Part shown: piece by piece, positions 7,192-14,570 of the stretch
Position numbering within the stretch: position 1 is the first letter of the stretch
How the letters are laid out: each line of letters opens with the position of its first letter
NCBI GenBank assembly: GCA_903924445.1
Contig: CAIYBQ010000017.1
Coordinates: 1 to 16,159 of the forward strand
Direction: 5' to 3'
DNA: 16,159 nt
Source of the DNA: an uncultured Armatimonadota bacterium
GTDB taxonomy: Bacteria > Armatimonadota > Armatimonadia > Armatimonadales > Armatimonadaceae
Translations under genes and position numbers: made by a program
Notes under the pieces: model-generated
Databases searched by the model: none
What the model was told of the DNA's origin: nothing
The model's input: the letters and a program-made list of their open reading frames with translations, nothing else

Positions 7192-7718
7192 TTGTCCTTG
7201 GTTTTGACCCTGGCACAGCGACCACCGGTTTTGGCGTTTTGGAATCCGTAAATGATGTCCTTCGCCCAATCGATGTTGGCGTAATTCTCACACCGTCCGA
7301 TATGCCTACGGAAGAACGCCTCTTGAGCATCTACAACGATGTCAATACACTGCTCGATAAGTACAACCCTGACACCGTTGCAACAGAGCGTCTGTTCTTC
7401 GACCGTAATGTGACGAATGCACTAAGCGTCGGCCGTGCGATTGGCGTGATCGTGCTTGCGGTGGCGCAGCGTGGATTACCTTGGATGGAGTACACACCGA
7501 TGCAGGTAAAGACATCGGTGACCGGTTACGGTGGTGCAGATAAAAACCAGATTCAACAAATGGTCGTTCGGCTGCTTGGGCTTGCTGAGGTTCCGAAGCC
7601 CGATGATGCCGCGGATGCCCTTGCAATCGCCATCTGTCATGCACATAGCCTGAAGCTAAAGAGCATCGGGATGAATCAATCCCGGGGACATAGAAAACAA
7701 AAACGCCTACAGCCGTAA
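7188..7718 (+). CDS. ruvC: Crossover junction endodeoxyribonuclease RuvC
   Basis: The 176-residue protein resolves Holliday junctions by symmetric cutting as a dimer, after RuvAB branch migration. The catalytic acidic residues are all present: D7 in VLGFDPGTATTGFG, E67 in ATERLFF, and D140 and D143 in PDDAADALAIAICHAH. The length is close to E. coli RuvC (173 residues), with a short basic tail (GHRKQKRLQP). The start ATG7188 overlaps the upstream stop by ATGA, so translation depends on the preceding nucleoside-hydrolase-fold gene; a G-rich run upstream may act as a Shine-Dalgarno. ruvA and ruvB are not adjacent. Its last 12 bases overlap the end of the convergent LigB-like gene. Confidence 0.97.
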   Translation: MIVLGFDPGTATTGFGVLESVNDVLRPIDVGVILTPSDMPTEERLLSIYNDVNTLLDKYNPDTVATERLFFDRNVTNALSVGRAIGVIVLAVAQRGLPWMEYTPMQVKTSVTGYGGADKNQIQQMVVRLLGLAEVPKPDDAADALAIAICHAHSLKLKSIGMNQSRGHRKQKRLQP

Positions 7719-8513
7719 GTAACTTGCGGTCAACATCCCAAAGTAGGTCGGTGCCTCGTATGTATGAAAACTGACCGACATCGGGACAACCGTTAGCGCA
7801 CCGTAGAGCATTAGCGTCTGCCAGTAAGCATCGACTTTTGCTTCTTCTAGAAATGCCTCATCCCATTCAAGTAGCGCCTCAAGCCTATTGTCAGCAACAA
7901 GTTGAACGAAACTGTCGTCGTGAACTTTACTTGCCGGGTGGTAGCCGTATGGGCCATCCGCATCATGGGCGTGACCAAGGTCGCAGCTAGCGATCAGAGC
8001 GATGCGCTTTTCTGATGCTTCAGCCATTTGTGCGATGTGCTTCCCTGCGGCAACAAGGACATCCCGTGACAAGCCCCGATCCTCCGCGAGTACAACGACT
8101 TTGCACGCTGACTCATTGGTGTCAGCGGTAAACAGCAGGGGAATCAGCGCTCCCCAGTCGAGCGGGAAGGCTAACGTGTCGTCATCCGTTGTCAGACCAA
8201 CCATCGGCAGTGTTGGATGATTGAGCAACGCGTTGGCTAGGTCAGTATCGACATTGAAAGATGCACCAATACGCACGCCTCGTGGGCCATCCAGAGCACC
8301 GGTGGCCGTTTTGCAATAGGACACAGTTATGACATCTTGATAAATATGGCCGTGCGGCGTGATAACGATGACCGTATCGATGCCCGCAGCTGTGAATTCA
8401 CTACCAATGGCCATCATCCCGGCTCGGGTATGTGCCATCAACAATGGATCTTCTGCCAGCTCCGGGATTATTTCACCACCGTGAGGCATGATCGCAGCAA
8501 ACACCAATGGCAT
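7707..8513 (-). CDS. LigB-type class III extradiol dioxygenase / MEMO-like protein
   Basis: This 268-residue protein has the LigB/MEMO fold. Candidate Fe(II) ligands are H11 in IMPHGGEIIPE, H54 in VITPHGHIY and E253 in TYEAPTYFGM. A further conserved stretch is ASCDLGHAHD (176-184). Family members include aromatic-ring-opening dioxygenases and the uncharacterised MEMO proteins found beside AMMECR1 and radical SAM genes. Neither partner is present here, and no aromatic-degradation gene is nearby, so I do not assign a reaction. No Tat or Sec signal is seen, so it is probably cytoplasmic. AGAGG lies about 14 nt before the start, which is too far to be a convincing ribosome site. It is divergent from serS across 68 bases. 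Confidence 0.78.
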   Translation of the reverse strand: MPLVFAAIMPHGGEIIPELAEDPLLMAHTRAGMMAIGSEFTAAGIDTVIVITPHGHIYQDVITVSYCKTATGALDGPRGVRIGASFNVDTDLANALLNHPTLPMVGLTTDDDTLAFPLDWGALIPLLFTADTNESACKVVVLAEDRGLSRDVLVAAGKHIAQMAEASEKRIALIASCDLGHAHDADGPYGYHPASKVHDDSFVQLVADNRLEALLEWDEAFLEEAKVDAYWQTLMLYGALTVVPMSVSFHTYEAPTYFGMLTASYLRL

Positions 8514-8569
8514 GGTCGATTCGTGATCCTCTCAGAAAGTTGGTACATCAGACGCATTTCACTGCGCGA

Positions 8570-8575
8570 TAGAAT
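8570..8575 (+). promoter_or_regulatory. -10-like TAGAAT 6 nt before the serS ATG
   Basis: TAGAAT is followed by TACATC and then ATG8582. No Shine-Dalgarno lies in between. The geometry is the same as for ATG4754 and suggests a leaderless serS mRNA. No strong -35 is apparent in the 68-base divergent gap. Confidence 0.5.
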
Positions 8576-8581
8576 TACATC

Positions 8582-9880
8582 ATGCTAGATATACGCCGAA
8601 TTCGGCTCGAACCCGATGTTATCAAAGAGCTGCTCGCACGACGTGGTGAGGACGTGTCCAAAATCGATGAGCTTTTGGCACTTGACGTTGAGCGCCGAAA
8701 GGTGATGACTGAGTCTGAAACCCGAAAGGCTGAGCAGAACCGTATCGGGCCACAGATCGCGCAGCGCCGAAAAGCCGGCGAAGATACATCCGACTTAATG
8801 GCGGCATCCACAGAGCTCAAGTCCCTCCTTGTTGGTCTTGAGGAGAAGGTTCGTGAGCTCGATGGACAACAGGAAGCACTCCTCGGCAAGCTGCCGAATA
8901 CGCCACTCCCGGATGTCACCGCTGGCGGAGAAGATAAGGCGATCATCCTAACGGAGCCAAGCCGCGCCATTCGCGACTTCGCTTTTGAGCCAAAGGCACA
9001 CTGGGACCTGCTTGGATCGCTTGGCCTGACCGATGCTGAGAGAGCGGTCAAGCTCGCTGGCAGCGGGTTTGTCCTCTACACAGGGATGGGGAATCGCTTG
9101 CAGCGGGCGCTTATAGCGATGATGTTGGATAAGCACACATCCAATCATGGCTACACCGAGGTTGGCGTACCTTACGTGCTGAGTCGTGAATCGATCACGG
9201 CTAGCGGGCATATCGTCAAGTTCGTTGATGAGATGTACCACGATGAGGTTTCAGATCTGTTCTTTGTCCCGACATCTGAGCCGGCGATGGTCAATATCTT
9301 CCGCGATGAGATTCTTAGCGGAGATGACCTCCCGATAAAGTTGGTTGCGCATACGCCGTGCTGGAGGCGTGAAGCGGGAGCCGCTGGGAAGGATACCCGT
9401 GGCCTGCAGCGTGTCCACCAGTTTGATAAGGTTGAGCTCTTCCGCTACGTGCGTCCAGAAGATTCGGAAAGTGCGCTTGCTGAGATGACGCAGGATGCGT
9501 GCAATATTCTGGATGACCTTGAAATCCCGTGGCGCCTCCTCGGGCTCGCCGCAGGGGACATCGCGTTTTCGGCTGCGAAGACAATCGATATCGAGGCGTG
9601 GTCGCCCGGTGTCGGCAAGTGGCTTGAGGTTTCATCCGCCAGCTGCTGCACCGACTTCCAGAGCCGACGTGCCAAAATCCGGTTCCGCCCAGAGCCAGGT
9701 GCGAAGCCAGAGTTTGTGCATCTCCTGAATGCATCCGGGCTAGCGCTGCCACGTGTTGTTGCAGCATTCCTTGAGACACATCAACAGGAAGATGGTTCCA
9801 TCCGCGTTCCAGCTGCCCTCCAGCCTTACCTTAGCGGCATGACGGTCCTCGAAGCCGGCCAAACCCGCTGGCCTGCCTAA
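8582..9880 (+). CDS. serS: Seryl-tRNA synthetase
   Basis: The 432-residue class II synthetase charges tRNA(Ser), and tRNA(Sec) where present, with serine in the cytoplasm. Residues about 28-105 form the charged helical N-terminal arm that grips the long variable arm of tRNA(Ser). The catalytic part shows FVPTSEPAMVN (228-238), motif 2 CWRREAGAAGKDTRGLQRVHQFDKVE (260-285, with the Arg pair 262-263), SSASCCTDFQSRRAKIRFR (351-369), and motif 3 SGLALPR (385-391). Small departures from the usual pattern are AGSGF where GSRF or GARF is common (Arg to Gly near 162), GLAAGD for a usual TGD, and LNASG for LNGSG. Length and order are normal. The start is taken at ATG8582, behind the TAGAAT box. Confidence 0.96.
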   Translation: MLDIRRIRLEPDVIKELLARRGEDVSKIDELLALDVERRKVMTESETRKAEQNRIGPQIAQRRKAGEDTSDLMAASTELKSLLVGLEEKVRELDGQQEALLGKLPNTPLPDVTAGGEDKAIILTEPSRAIRDFAFEPKAHWDLLGSLGLTDAERAVKLAGSGFVLYTGMGNRLQRALIAMMLDKHTSNHGYTEVGVPYVLSRESITASGHIVKFVDEMYHDEVSDLFFVPTSEPAMVNIFRDEILSGDDLPIKLVAHTPCWRREAGAAGKDTRGLQRVHQFDKVELFRYVRPEDSESALAEMTQDACNILDDLEIPWRLLGLAAGDIAFSAAKTIDIEAWSPGVGKWLEVSSASCCTDFQSRRAKIRFRPEPGAKPEFVHLLNASGLALPRVVAAFLETHQQEDGSIRVPAALQPYLSGMTVLEAGQTRWPA

Positions 9881-9904
9881 ACATCAACAATCAAAACCCA
9901 ATAC

Positions 9905-9944
9905 GGGCTGCCTGACGGTAAAATAACGCCTGTTATGGCAGCCC
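9905..9944. repeat. Inverted repeat enclosing the glyS -10-like box and start codon
   Basis: GGGCTGCC (9905-9912) is perfectly repeated in inverse as GGCAGCCC (9937-9944), with 24 bases between. The right arm begins at the G of the ATG. It could be an operator, or a hairpin masking the start in transcripts reading through from serS. Confidence 0.4.
9919..9924 (+). promoter_or_regulatory. -10-like TAAAAT 10 nt before the glyS ATG
   Basis: TAAAAT is followed by AACGCCTGTT and then ATG9935. No Shine-Dalgarno is present. A transcript starting 7 nt after the box would have a leader of only about 3-4 nt. The gap 9881-9934 shows no terminator for serS. Confidence 0.4.
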
Positions 9945-11467
9945 AATCATTAGATCAAATCGTCTCCTTCTGCAAGCGTCGCGGGTTCATCTTCCCCGGC
10001 TCTGAAATCTACGGCGGACTTCAAGGAACATACGACTATGGTCCGCTTGGAGTTGAGCTCAAAAACAACCTTAAGCGTGCTTGGTGGCGCCACAATGTTT
10101 ACGAGCGGGATGACATTGAAGGGATTGAAACCAGCCTTCTGACCAACCGCTACGTGCTCCGCTATTCCGGACACGAAAAAGGCTTTTCCGATCCACTCGT
10201 CGACAACAAGACAACCAAGAAGCGCTACCGGCTGGACCATCTCCTGAAGGATCAGGAACCGGGAGTCCTCGATGCAATCGCGGCTCATCTCGGAATCGAA
10301 CGTCCGGATGACATGGATGTCTTTGTAGATGCTTTGCTTCAGGACACATCCAAGGCACAGGCTGCGCTGCTTGCGGCGAAAGTCGTTGATGCACAGGATG
10401 GCAAACCTGGCGATTGGACGGAGCCCCGGCAGTTCAACCTGATGTTTAAGACACAGGTTGGTCCGGTTGCGGATGATGAGTCATTTGCTTACCTGCGACC
10501 TGAGACAGCTCAGGGAATGTTTGTCAACTTCAAGAATGTCGTGGATAGCACCAATCGAAAGCTGCCATTTGGTATCGCTCAGACGGGTAAGAGCTTCCGC
10601 AACGAAATCACACCGAGGAACTTCCTGTTCCGCGTACGTGAGCTCGAGCAAATGGAAATCGAGTACTTTGTTCGCCCCGGTGATGACGAGGCTGTTCACG
10701 ATGCGTGGATCGAAGACCATATTGAGTGGTGGGTAAATGTTGTCGGGCTCAAGCGTGAGAAGATTCAGCTCTTCGAGCATGTAAAGCTCGCACACTATTC
10801 CAAGCGCACCGTTGACATTCTGTACAACTTCCCAACGCTTGGCTTCGATGAACTCGAAGGGATTGCAAACCGGACAGACTGGGACCTCGGGAGCCATTCG
10901 CGTTCGCAGGATACGCTTCCGCTGTCCGAGAACACGAAAGCCCGCGTGATGCTGAACGAGCACTCCGTTGAGAAACTGACCTATTTTGATCAGCCGAACA
11001 ATCAGCACATCGTTCCTTTCGTGATTGAACCGGCCGCTGGCGTTGATCGCGGTGTCCTTGCTGCACTCTGTGAGGCATATGACGAAGAGCTGTTGGAAAA
11101 TGGTGAGACACGTATCGTTCTGAGACTGCCTGCAGTCCTTGCTCCGATTAAGGTCGCTGTTCTGCCTCTCAAGAAGAACGAACCAACAATTGTTGAAACG
11201 GCTAAGAAGATCAAGAAACTGCTGCAAAGCGGCGGAGACATGCGAACTGTCTACGATGACACAGCGGCTATTGGAAAGCTGTACCGCCGACAGGATGAAG
11301 CAGGCACACCATTCTGCATCACGGTTGACTTTGACACTATTGGACGTGGCCGGGATGGTGACACATCCATGGAAAACACAGTCACCGTTCGGCATCGCGA
11401 CTCAATGCTACAGGAGCGTGTCGCAATCGATGACCTTCTCCACTACATCAAGAGTAGAATTGCGTAG
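9935..11467 (+). CDS. glyS: Glycyl-tRNA synthetase, alpha2 homodimeric type
   Basis: This 510-residue single-chain class II enzyme charges tRNA(Gly). It is the alpha2 type found in Thermus, archaea, eukaryotes and many Gram-positives, not the split GlyQ/GlyS form. Landmarks are SEIYGGLQGTYDYGPLG (23-39), TEPRQFNLMFKT (162-173), RPETAQGMFVNFKNV (188-202), motif 2 FRNEITPRNFLFRVRE (221-236), EGIANRTDWDLGSHS (308-322), motif 3 VIEPAAGVDRG (363-373), and the anticodon-binding domain from about 404 to the end. The insert between about 90 and 160 lacks the CPxCG zinc knuckle of many homologues, as I recall also for Thermus thermophilus GlyRS, whose length is about 506. It follows serS by 54 bases and ends before a terminator. 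Confidence 0.96.
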   Translation: MAAQSLDQIVSFCKRRGFIFPGSEIYGGLQGTYDYGPLGVELKNNLKRAWWRHNVYERDDIEGIETSLLTNRYVLRYSGHEKGFSDPLVDNKTTKKRYRLDHLLKDQEPGVLDAIAAHLGIERPDDMDVFVDALLQDTSKAQAALLAAKVVDAQDGKPGDWTEPRQFNLMFKTQVGPVADDESFAYLRPETAQGMFVNFKNVVDSTNRKLPFGIAQTGKSFRNEITPRNFLFRVRELEQMEIEYFVRPGDDEAVHDAWIEDHIEWWVNVVGLKREKIQLFEHVKLAHYSKRTVDILYNFPTLGFDELEGIANRTDWDLGSHSRSQDTLPLSENTKARVMLNEHSVEKLTYFDQPNNQHIVPFVIEPAAGVDRGVLAALCEAYDEELLENGETRIVLRLPAVLAPIKVAVLPLKKNEPTIVETAKKIKKLLQSGGDMRTVYDDTAAIGKLYRRQDEAGTPFCITVDFDTIGRGRDGDTSMENTVTVRHRDSMLQERVAIDDLLHYIKSRIA

Positions 11468-11507
11468 CAGAGGGTACTAAGCGACCTGATGAATGTCAGT
11501 AACGAGG

Positions 11508-11543
11508 GACTGTCCAAGCAGCGATGCTAGGACAGTCTTTTTT
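11508..11543 (+). terminator. Intrinsic terminator of glyS
   Basis: GACTGTCC (11508-11515) pairs with GGACAGTC (11530-11537), followed by six T. The loop itself folds as AGCA-GCGA-TGCT (11517-11528), a GNRA-type tetraloop above an A-A mismatch. There is no T run on the other strand, so it serves glyS only. Confidence 0.88.
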
Positions 11544-11566
11544 ACTGGTGGGTCGTGTGTTACAAC

Positions 11567-12223
11567 TTAAAGGCGGAAGCGCGGGATGCTGATCTTCTTC
11601 AACGTCATTTGACGATGCCAAACTGGGCTGGTCGCTGTGATAAGAAATGCGGATGCCTGAAACGATGGTGGCCCCATCTTGCCATTAGCATTGTTAGAGA
11701 CCGCAAATGGTTCATCTGGGAGCCCGAGGCGGGTGTCAAGCTTACCGTTACCATTCACATCGTAATGGACGCCAACTGCGTAGCACTTACCCGTCGGCAG
11801 TGTACCAATCGTCACACGGTTGCCATCTGCTGCCGGATGCACCACAGTCAGCACGGCTTTGGATGTGTCCTTCAACCAGCCATCAGGGTTTGCGTAAACG
11901 CTTACCAGGACATTGCCACCCCTGAGGGGAACGCCATCTAGCTCGACGATGCCAGTCGCGGTCGGCGCTTGGGGAAGCCGTGCGCCTGTATTGAGCTCAG
12001 CTGCGATGGGAAAGCGTCGGCAGATATCCTGAACGATGTCCGTGAACATCGCTTTTTGGAAGTCATCACGGAGGATGACAACCGCCGCATCGTTCGGCAG
12101 ATCCATTTTGCGTGCATCTTCTTCACGAATCAGTTGAAGACTCTTTGTCGGTGATGTGCCTCGAGGCAACGAAATCGTGTACGGGATGCCCTTGTCGAGT
12201 GTCTTTAGTTTAGTGTCAGGCAT
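11567..12223 (-). CDS. DUF2141 domain protein with unusual N-terminal extension
   Basis: The protein has 218 residues. The C-terminal part (about 88-212) matches the DUF2141 pattern: LPTGKCYAVGVHYDVNGNGK (142-161), LGLPDEPFAVSNNANGK (166-182) and PPSFQASAFLI (185-195). The acidic DVNGNGKLD resembles a calcium-binding loop. DUF2141 proteins are usually exported and about 140-150 residues long, and their function is unknown. Here there is no signal peptide. Instead residues 1-85 form a mixed, charged segment (including IREEDARKMDLPNDAAVVI and FTDIVQDICRRFPIAAEL) that I do not recognise. The ATG lies 1 nt after the cupin stop (TGA-C-ATG), so it is the last gene of the minus-strand operon. No terminator follows that I can see. 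Confidence 0.72.
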   Translation of the reverse strand: MPDTKLKTLDKGIPYTISLPRGTSPTKSLQLIREEDARKMDLPNDAAVVILRDDFQKAMFTDIVQDICRRFPIAAELNTGARLPQAPTATGIVELDGVPLRGGNVLVSVYANPDGWLKDTSKAVLTVVHPAADGNRVTIGTLPTGKCYAVGVHYDVNGNGKLDTRLGLPDEPFAVSNNANGKMGPPSFQASAFLITATSPVWHRQMTLKKISIPRFRL

Positions 12224-12224
12224 G

Positions 12225-12887
12225 TCAGTCCAGTATCGTCCGGTTGATCATCGGATGGTTGTCGTCCGTTGGGCCAAAGTCGCTATCTGGATGCCAAGCG
12301 ATGACATCTAGTGGTGATGATCCTGTTCGAAAGCGATGCTCACAGCCGGTAGGAATGTACCAGGCGACACCGGCAGATAGCTCAAATGTGCCATCGGGTG
12401 TGTCACACCAGCCGTGGCCGCTGAGAATCGCGCCAAGTCGGTCGCTTGGATGCGTGTGAAAGGACTGATCGGTTCCAGCAGGGATGTGTAGATGGTTGAG
12501 ACAGGGGGCACCGAGACGAGGTGGGCATACCAGAAGCGTGTCTGTGCAGCCATCGATGTAAGTAAGTCGGCCAACCGATTCAAGCGGTCCACCAAACTGA
12601 CGGAAACCATGTGCCTCTGGAAAGTGAATCGCTATTGCAAGTCCATTTGTGGCTTCGATGGTGCATTCGGATGGTAATACGGCGTACATGCCGTGCGATA
12701 ACCAAACAAGCCCATGAAGATCAGTTAGCCGAACGTCCCCCGAAATGCACAGTATGGAGTTCGTACCACTGGGGAGCTGCTTAGCCGCGTTCTGGACGCC
12801 GATGAAGGTAGCGCCACAGTCCGTTATAGTACCTGAAAGGAGGTCACCATTTGTAATGGCAACCCCGACAAAACCATTGGATATCAC
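12225..12887 (-). CDS. Cupin domain protein
   Basis: This 220-residue protein carries a typical C-terminal cupin at about 128-200. LHIPAG is followed by HTHPSDRLGAILSGHG (144-159; H144 and H146 as metal ligands, Asp near the usual Glu position) and by the second motif PTGCEHRF (179-186; H184). The N-terminal half (VLPSECTIEATNGLAIAIHF) also looks beta-rich and may be a second, degenerate cupin. Cupins of this kind bind sugars or small acids, or act as isomerases or dioxygenases; no reaction can be assigned. The GTG start overlaps the upstream TGA by GTGA, and the stop lies 1 nt before the DUF2141 start, so translation is coupled on both sides. Its neighbour, a D-apionate-lactonase-like protein, suggests sugar-acid chemistry. 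Confidence 0.78.
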   Translation of the reverse strand: MISNGFVGVAITNGDLLSGTITDCGATFIGVQNAAKQLPSGTNSILCISGDVRLTDLHGLVWLSHGMYAVLPSECTIEATNGLAIAIHFPEAHGFRQFGGPLESVGRLTYIDGCTDTLLVCPPRLGAPCLNHLHIPAGTDQSFHTHPSDRLGAILSGHGWCDTPDGTFELSAGVAWYIPTGCEHRFRTGSSPLDVIAWHPDSDFGPTDDNHPMINRTILD

Positions 12888-14359
12888 TTAGTTTCGGTAA
12901 CCAGCAAGACCTCGTAAGGGTCCATCGCAAAGAGGATTGCTCCTTGTGCGATTGGAAGTATTGTCCTAGGTTTAACTTTATCGGCACCAAGCTGTTCACT
13001 AAAGCGAGTCACGGCCACTTGATTTCCTGCAAGGCCTGCGACCGTTACATTTTGTGGCTGGCTAGTTCTATTAATGACCACAACCGTGCGCCCGCGGGGT
13101 CCGCGGCATGCCCAGCTCATCAGGTCTGGGAAGAACCCGGTGGAACGATTATTTGTCTCTAGCAATGGTTGACCAGCAAGCGGTGCCAGAATGGACATCA
13201 CTTTCTGAGCCATCCCTTCCCCTAGTCGAACATCCACAGCCGCAACTCCGGCCTTACCGCACTCGCCAGTGAATGCAGCAAGCCATGCTGCGCCAAACGG
13301 ATCGACGGTACGTGGGTCACGACCTGGTCGAGGATGAGGCACATCTAGGTCCAGTGGACTAATGACAAGCTGCGCCGTTTTGTTGTGGTGACGCATCGTG
13401 GTTGCCTGATCAACAACAGCCTGCGCGTTTTCCCAGTACGTCTCATTATCGTGTAAGTGCAGACTCGGTCGATAATCCCAACGAATCGTCTCGAGCTCAG
13501 CGAGCTCAGCCGGTTTTGCGACTTGGTCGATAAAGCTACGTGATGCAGGGGTTGCCTCCTGCCAATCACGAAGCGTGGGAACCATATGGCCAGTACGGAC
13601 ACTGGAAACGGTTATGCGGCTCTCATTGACGAAGGCTGCGCGTGCGGGAGGTTTACCAGCCACAGACAGAGTGATGACTTGCTTGAAGCGCTTGCCTGTC
13701 GGAATGTTCGGATACTCATACGGAAGGGGGGCATACGCTTTGAAGGATGAATCGCCGAAGTGTCGTTGATCCTCCATCTCAAATGTTGCGCCAACAGCCT
13801 TGACTGTGACGGTATGAGTACTCTTCTGCGTGCTGAATGCAATTGTGTCAAACTTTGGAGCGATGACAAGGGGCGTTGCAATCAATGCCGGAAATGGGCT
13901 TTCCTGAACGGGTGCATCTAGCAGTGATGTCTTGTAAGACCCACCCGCGAGCTCATTTGTTCCAATCAAGAGACAAAGCCCGATGCGGTTGGATTGAAAG
14001 TCAGCCGTAGCTTCGCCCTCGACGGTAAAGGTAACCTTTCCGTCGGGACCTCCTTCAATCATTGCATTCCACTTAAAGTGTGCATCCGTCTCGAAACCTC
14101 CCCCAACGGGGCGTTCGCAGACGGCTTCAAACTTTACCCTGAACGACTCACGAGTCGTGTGTACTTCATAGGCTGTAAATTTAGGATTGACTGTGTCCCA
14201 CGTACGGGTTCGGACACAGAAATACAATCGGCGGATGAGGTCCACACCACCCATACGGATGGTTCGCAACTCGCCATCTACCAATCGCATCCTCAAAATG
14301 CCAGCGGAAAGCGTATCAATGCGCGTGTTCACAATGGTTGTTTCGCGTTCGAAGGTCAT
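12884..14359 (-). CDS. D-apionate-lactonase-like protein with shortened TIM barrel
   Basis: The protein has 491 residues from ATG14359. By eye it resembles the ApnL (D-apionate lactonase) family. The N-terminal beta domain includes LRTIRMGGVDLIRRLYF, FQSNRIGLCLLI and FEMEDQRHFGDSSFKAY (193-209). Then come a barrel-like part with LVISPLDL (331-338) and DPRTVDPFGAAWLAAF (348-363), and a C-terminal beta domain (RTVVVINRTSQPQNVTV). Family members as I remember them are nearer 590-600 residues. The stretch of about 60-70 residues between the N-terminal domain and the ISPLDL strand is too short for the first half of a barrel, so activity is doubtful. ApnL acts in D-apiose catabolism. The longer reading from ATG14422 would overlap the small ORF; ATG14359, 7 nt after its TGA and behind AGGA, is preferred. 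No signal peptide. Confidence 0.6.
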   Translation of the reverse strand: MTFERETTIVNTRIDTLSAGILRMRLVDGELRTIRMGGVDLIRRLYFCVRTRTWDTVNPKFTAYEVHTTRESFRVKFEAVCERPVGGGFETDAHFKWNAMIEGGPDGKVTFTVEGEATADFQSNRIGLCLLIGTNELAGGSYKTSLLDAPVQESPFPALIATPLVIAPKFDTIAFSTQKSTHTVTVKAVGATFEMEDQRHFGDSSFKAYAPLPYEYPNIPTGKRFKQVITLSVAGKPPARAAFVNESRITVSSVRTGHMVPTLRDWQEATPASRSFIDQVAKPAELAELETIRWDYRPSLHLHDNETYWENAQAVVDQATTMRHHNKTAQLVISPLDLDVPHPRPGRDPRTVDPFGAAWLAAFTGECGKAGVAAVDVRLGEGMAQKVMSILAPLAGQPLLETNNRSTGFFPDLMSWACRGPRGRTVVVINRTSQPQNVTVAGLAGNQVAVTRFSEQLGADKVKPRTILPIAQGAILFAMDPYEVLLVTETK

Positions 14360-14366
14360 ATTTCCT

Positions 14367-14570
14367 TCAAGATTGTTTTCTGAATGAACTTTGCTTACAT
14401 TTTGGTTCGGCGAGAATCTCATGCATCATAAAAGCGCGTATGAAATCCTGTCGGTTTTGCAAGAATGCACATGACGACCTAGGCTGAGGTTCCGTGGCAC
14501 TGACACGTTCAATGCGTGCCATTGCCGGAAGCACATTGGCTGGATGTTTTTGAAGATCAGGCTTTGACAT
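14367..14570 (-). CDS. Hypothetical small protein, 67 residues
   Basis: I do not recognise this protein. Support is positional: its ATG shares a base with the floA stop (TAATG), the same coupling used at 6380-6384, and its TGA lies 7 nt before the preferred start of the lactonase-like gene. The product is basic, Gln- and Pro-containing and has no membrane segment (start MSKPDLQKHPANVLPAMARI; two Cys; tail SSFRKQS). It fills what would otherwise be the only gap of about 200 bases in the operon. Bacillus subtilis has a small gene, yqfB, after floA (yqfA); the position is alike but I claim no homology. It could be spurious if the neighbour really starts at 14422. Confidence 0.5.
   Translation of the reverse strand: MSKPDLQKHPANVLPAMARIERVSATEPQPRSSCAFLQNRQDFIRAFMMHEILAEPKCKQSSFRKQS

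Noticed and set aside
9881..9934. Possible T-box or other tRNA-sensing leader before glyS (and before serS)
   Set aside because: The gaps are only 54 and 68 bases, too short for a T-box with specifier loop and antiterminator, and no T-box sequence is visible.
10481..11395. 304-codon open frame on the minus strand inside glyS
   Set aside because: It lies wholly opposite conserved GlyRS motifs and has no domain or ribosome site; treated as a shadow.
13493..13510. Tandem 9-base repeat GAGCTCAGC x2
   Set aside because: It encodes an in-frame AEL-AEL duplication within the lactonase-like protein; too short to be a repeat element.
12884..14422. Longer lactonase-like reading from ATG14422, with TATGAT just before it
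   Set aside because: It adds 21 residues unlike the family N-terminus, overlaps the small ORF by 56 bases, and the TATGAT lies only 2 nt from the ATG.
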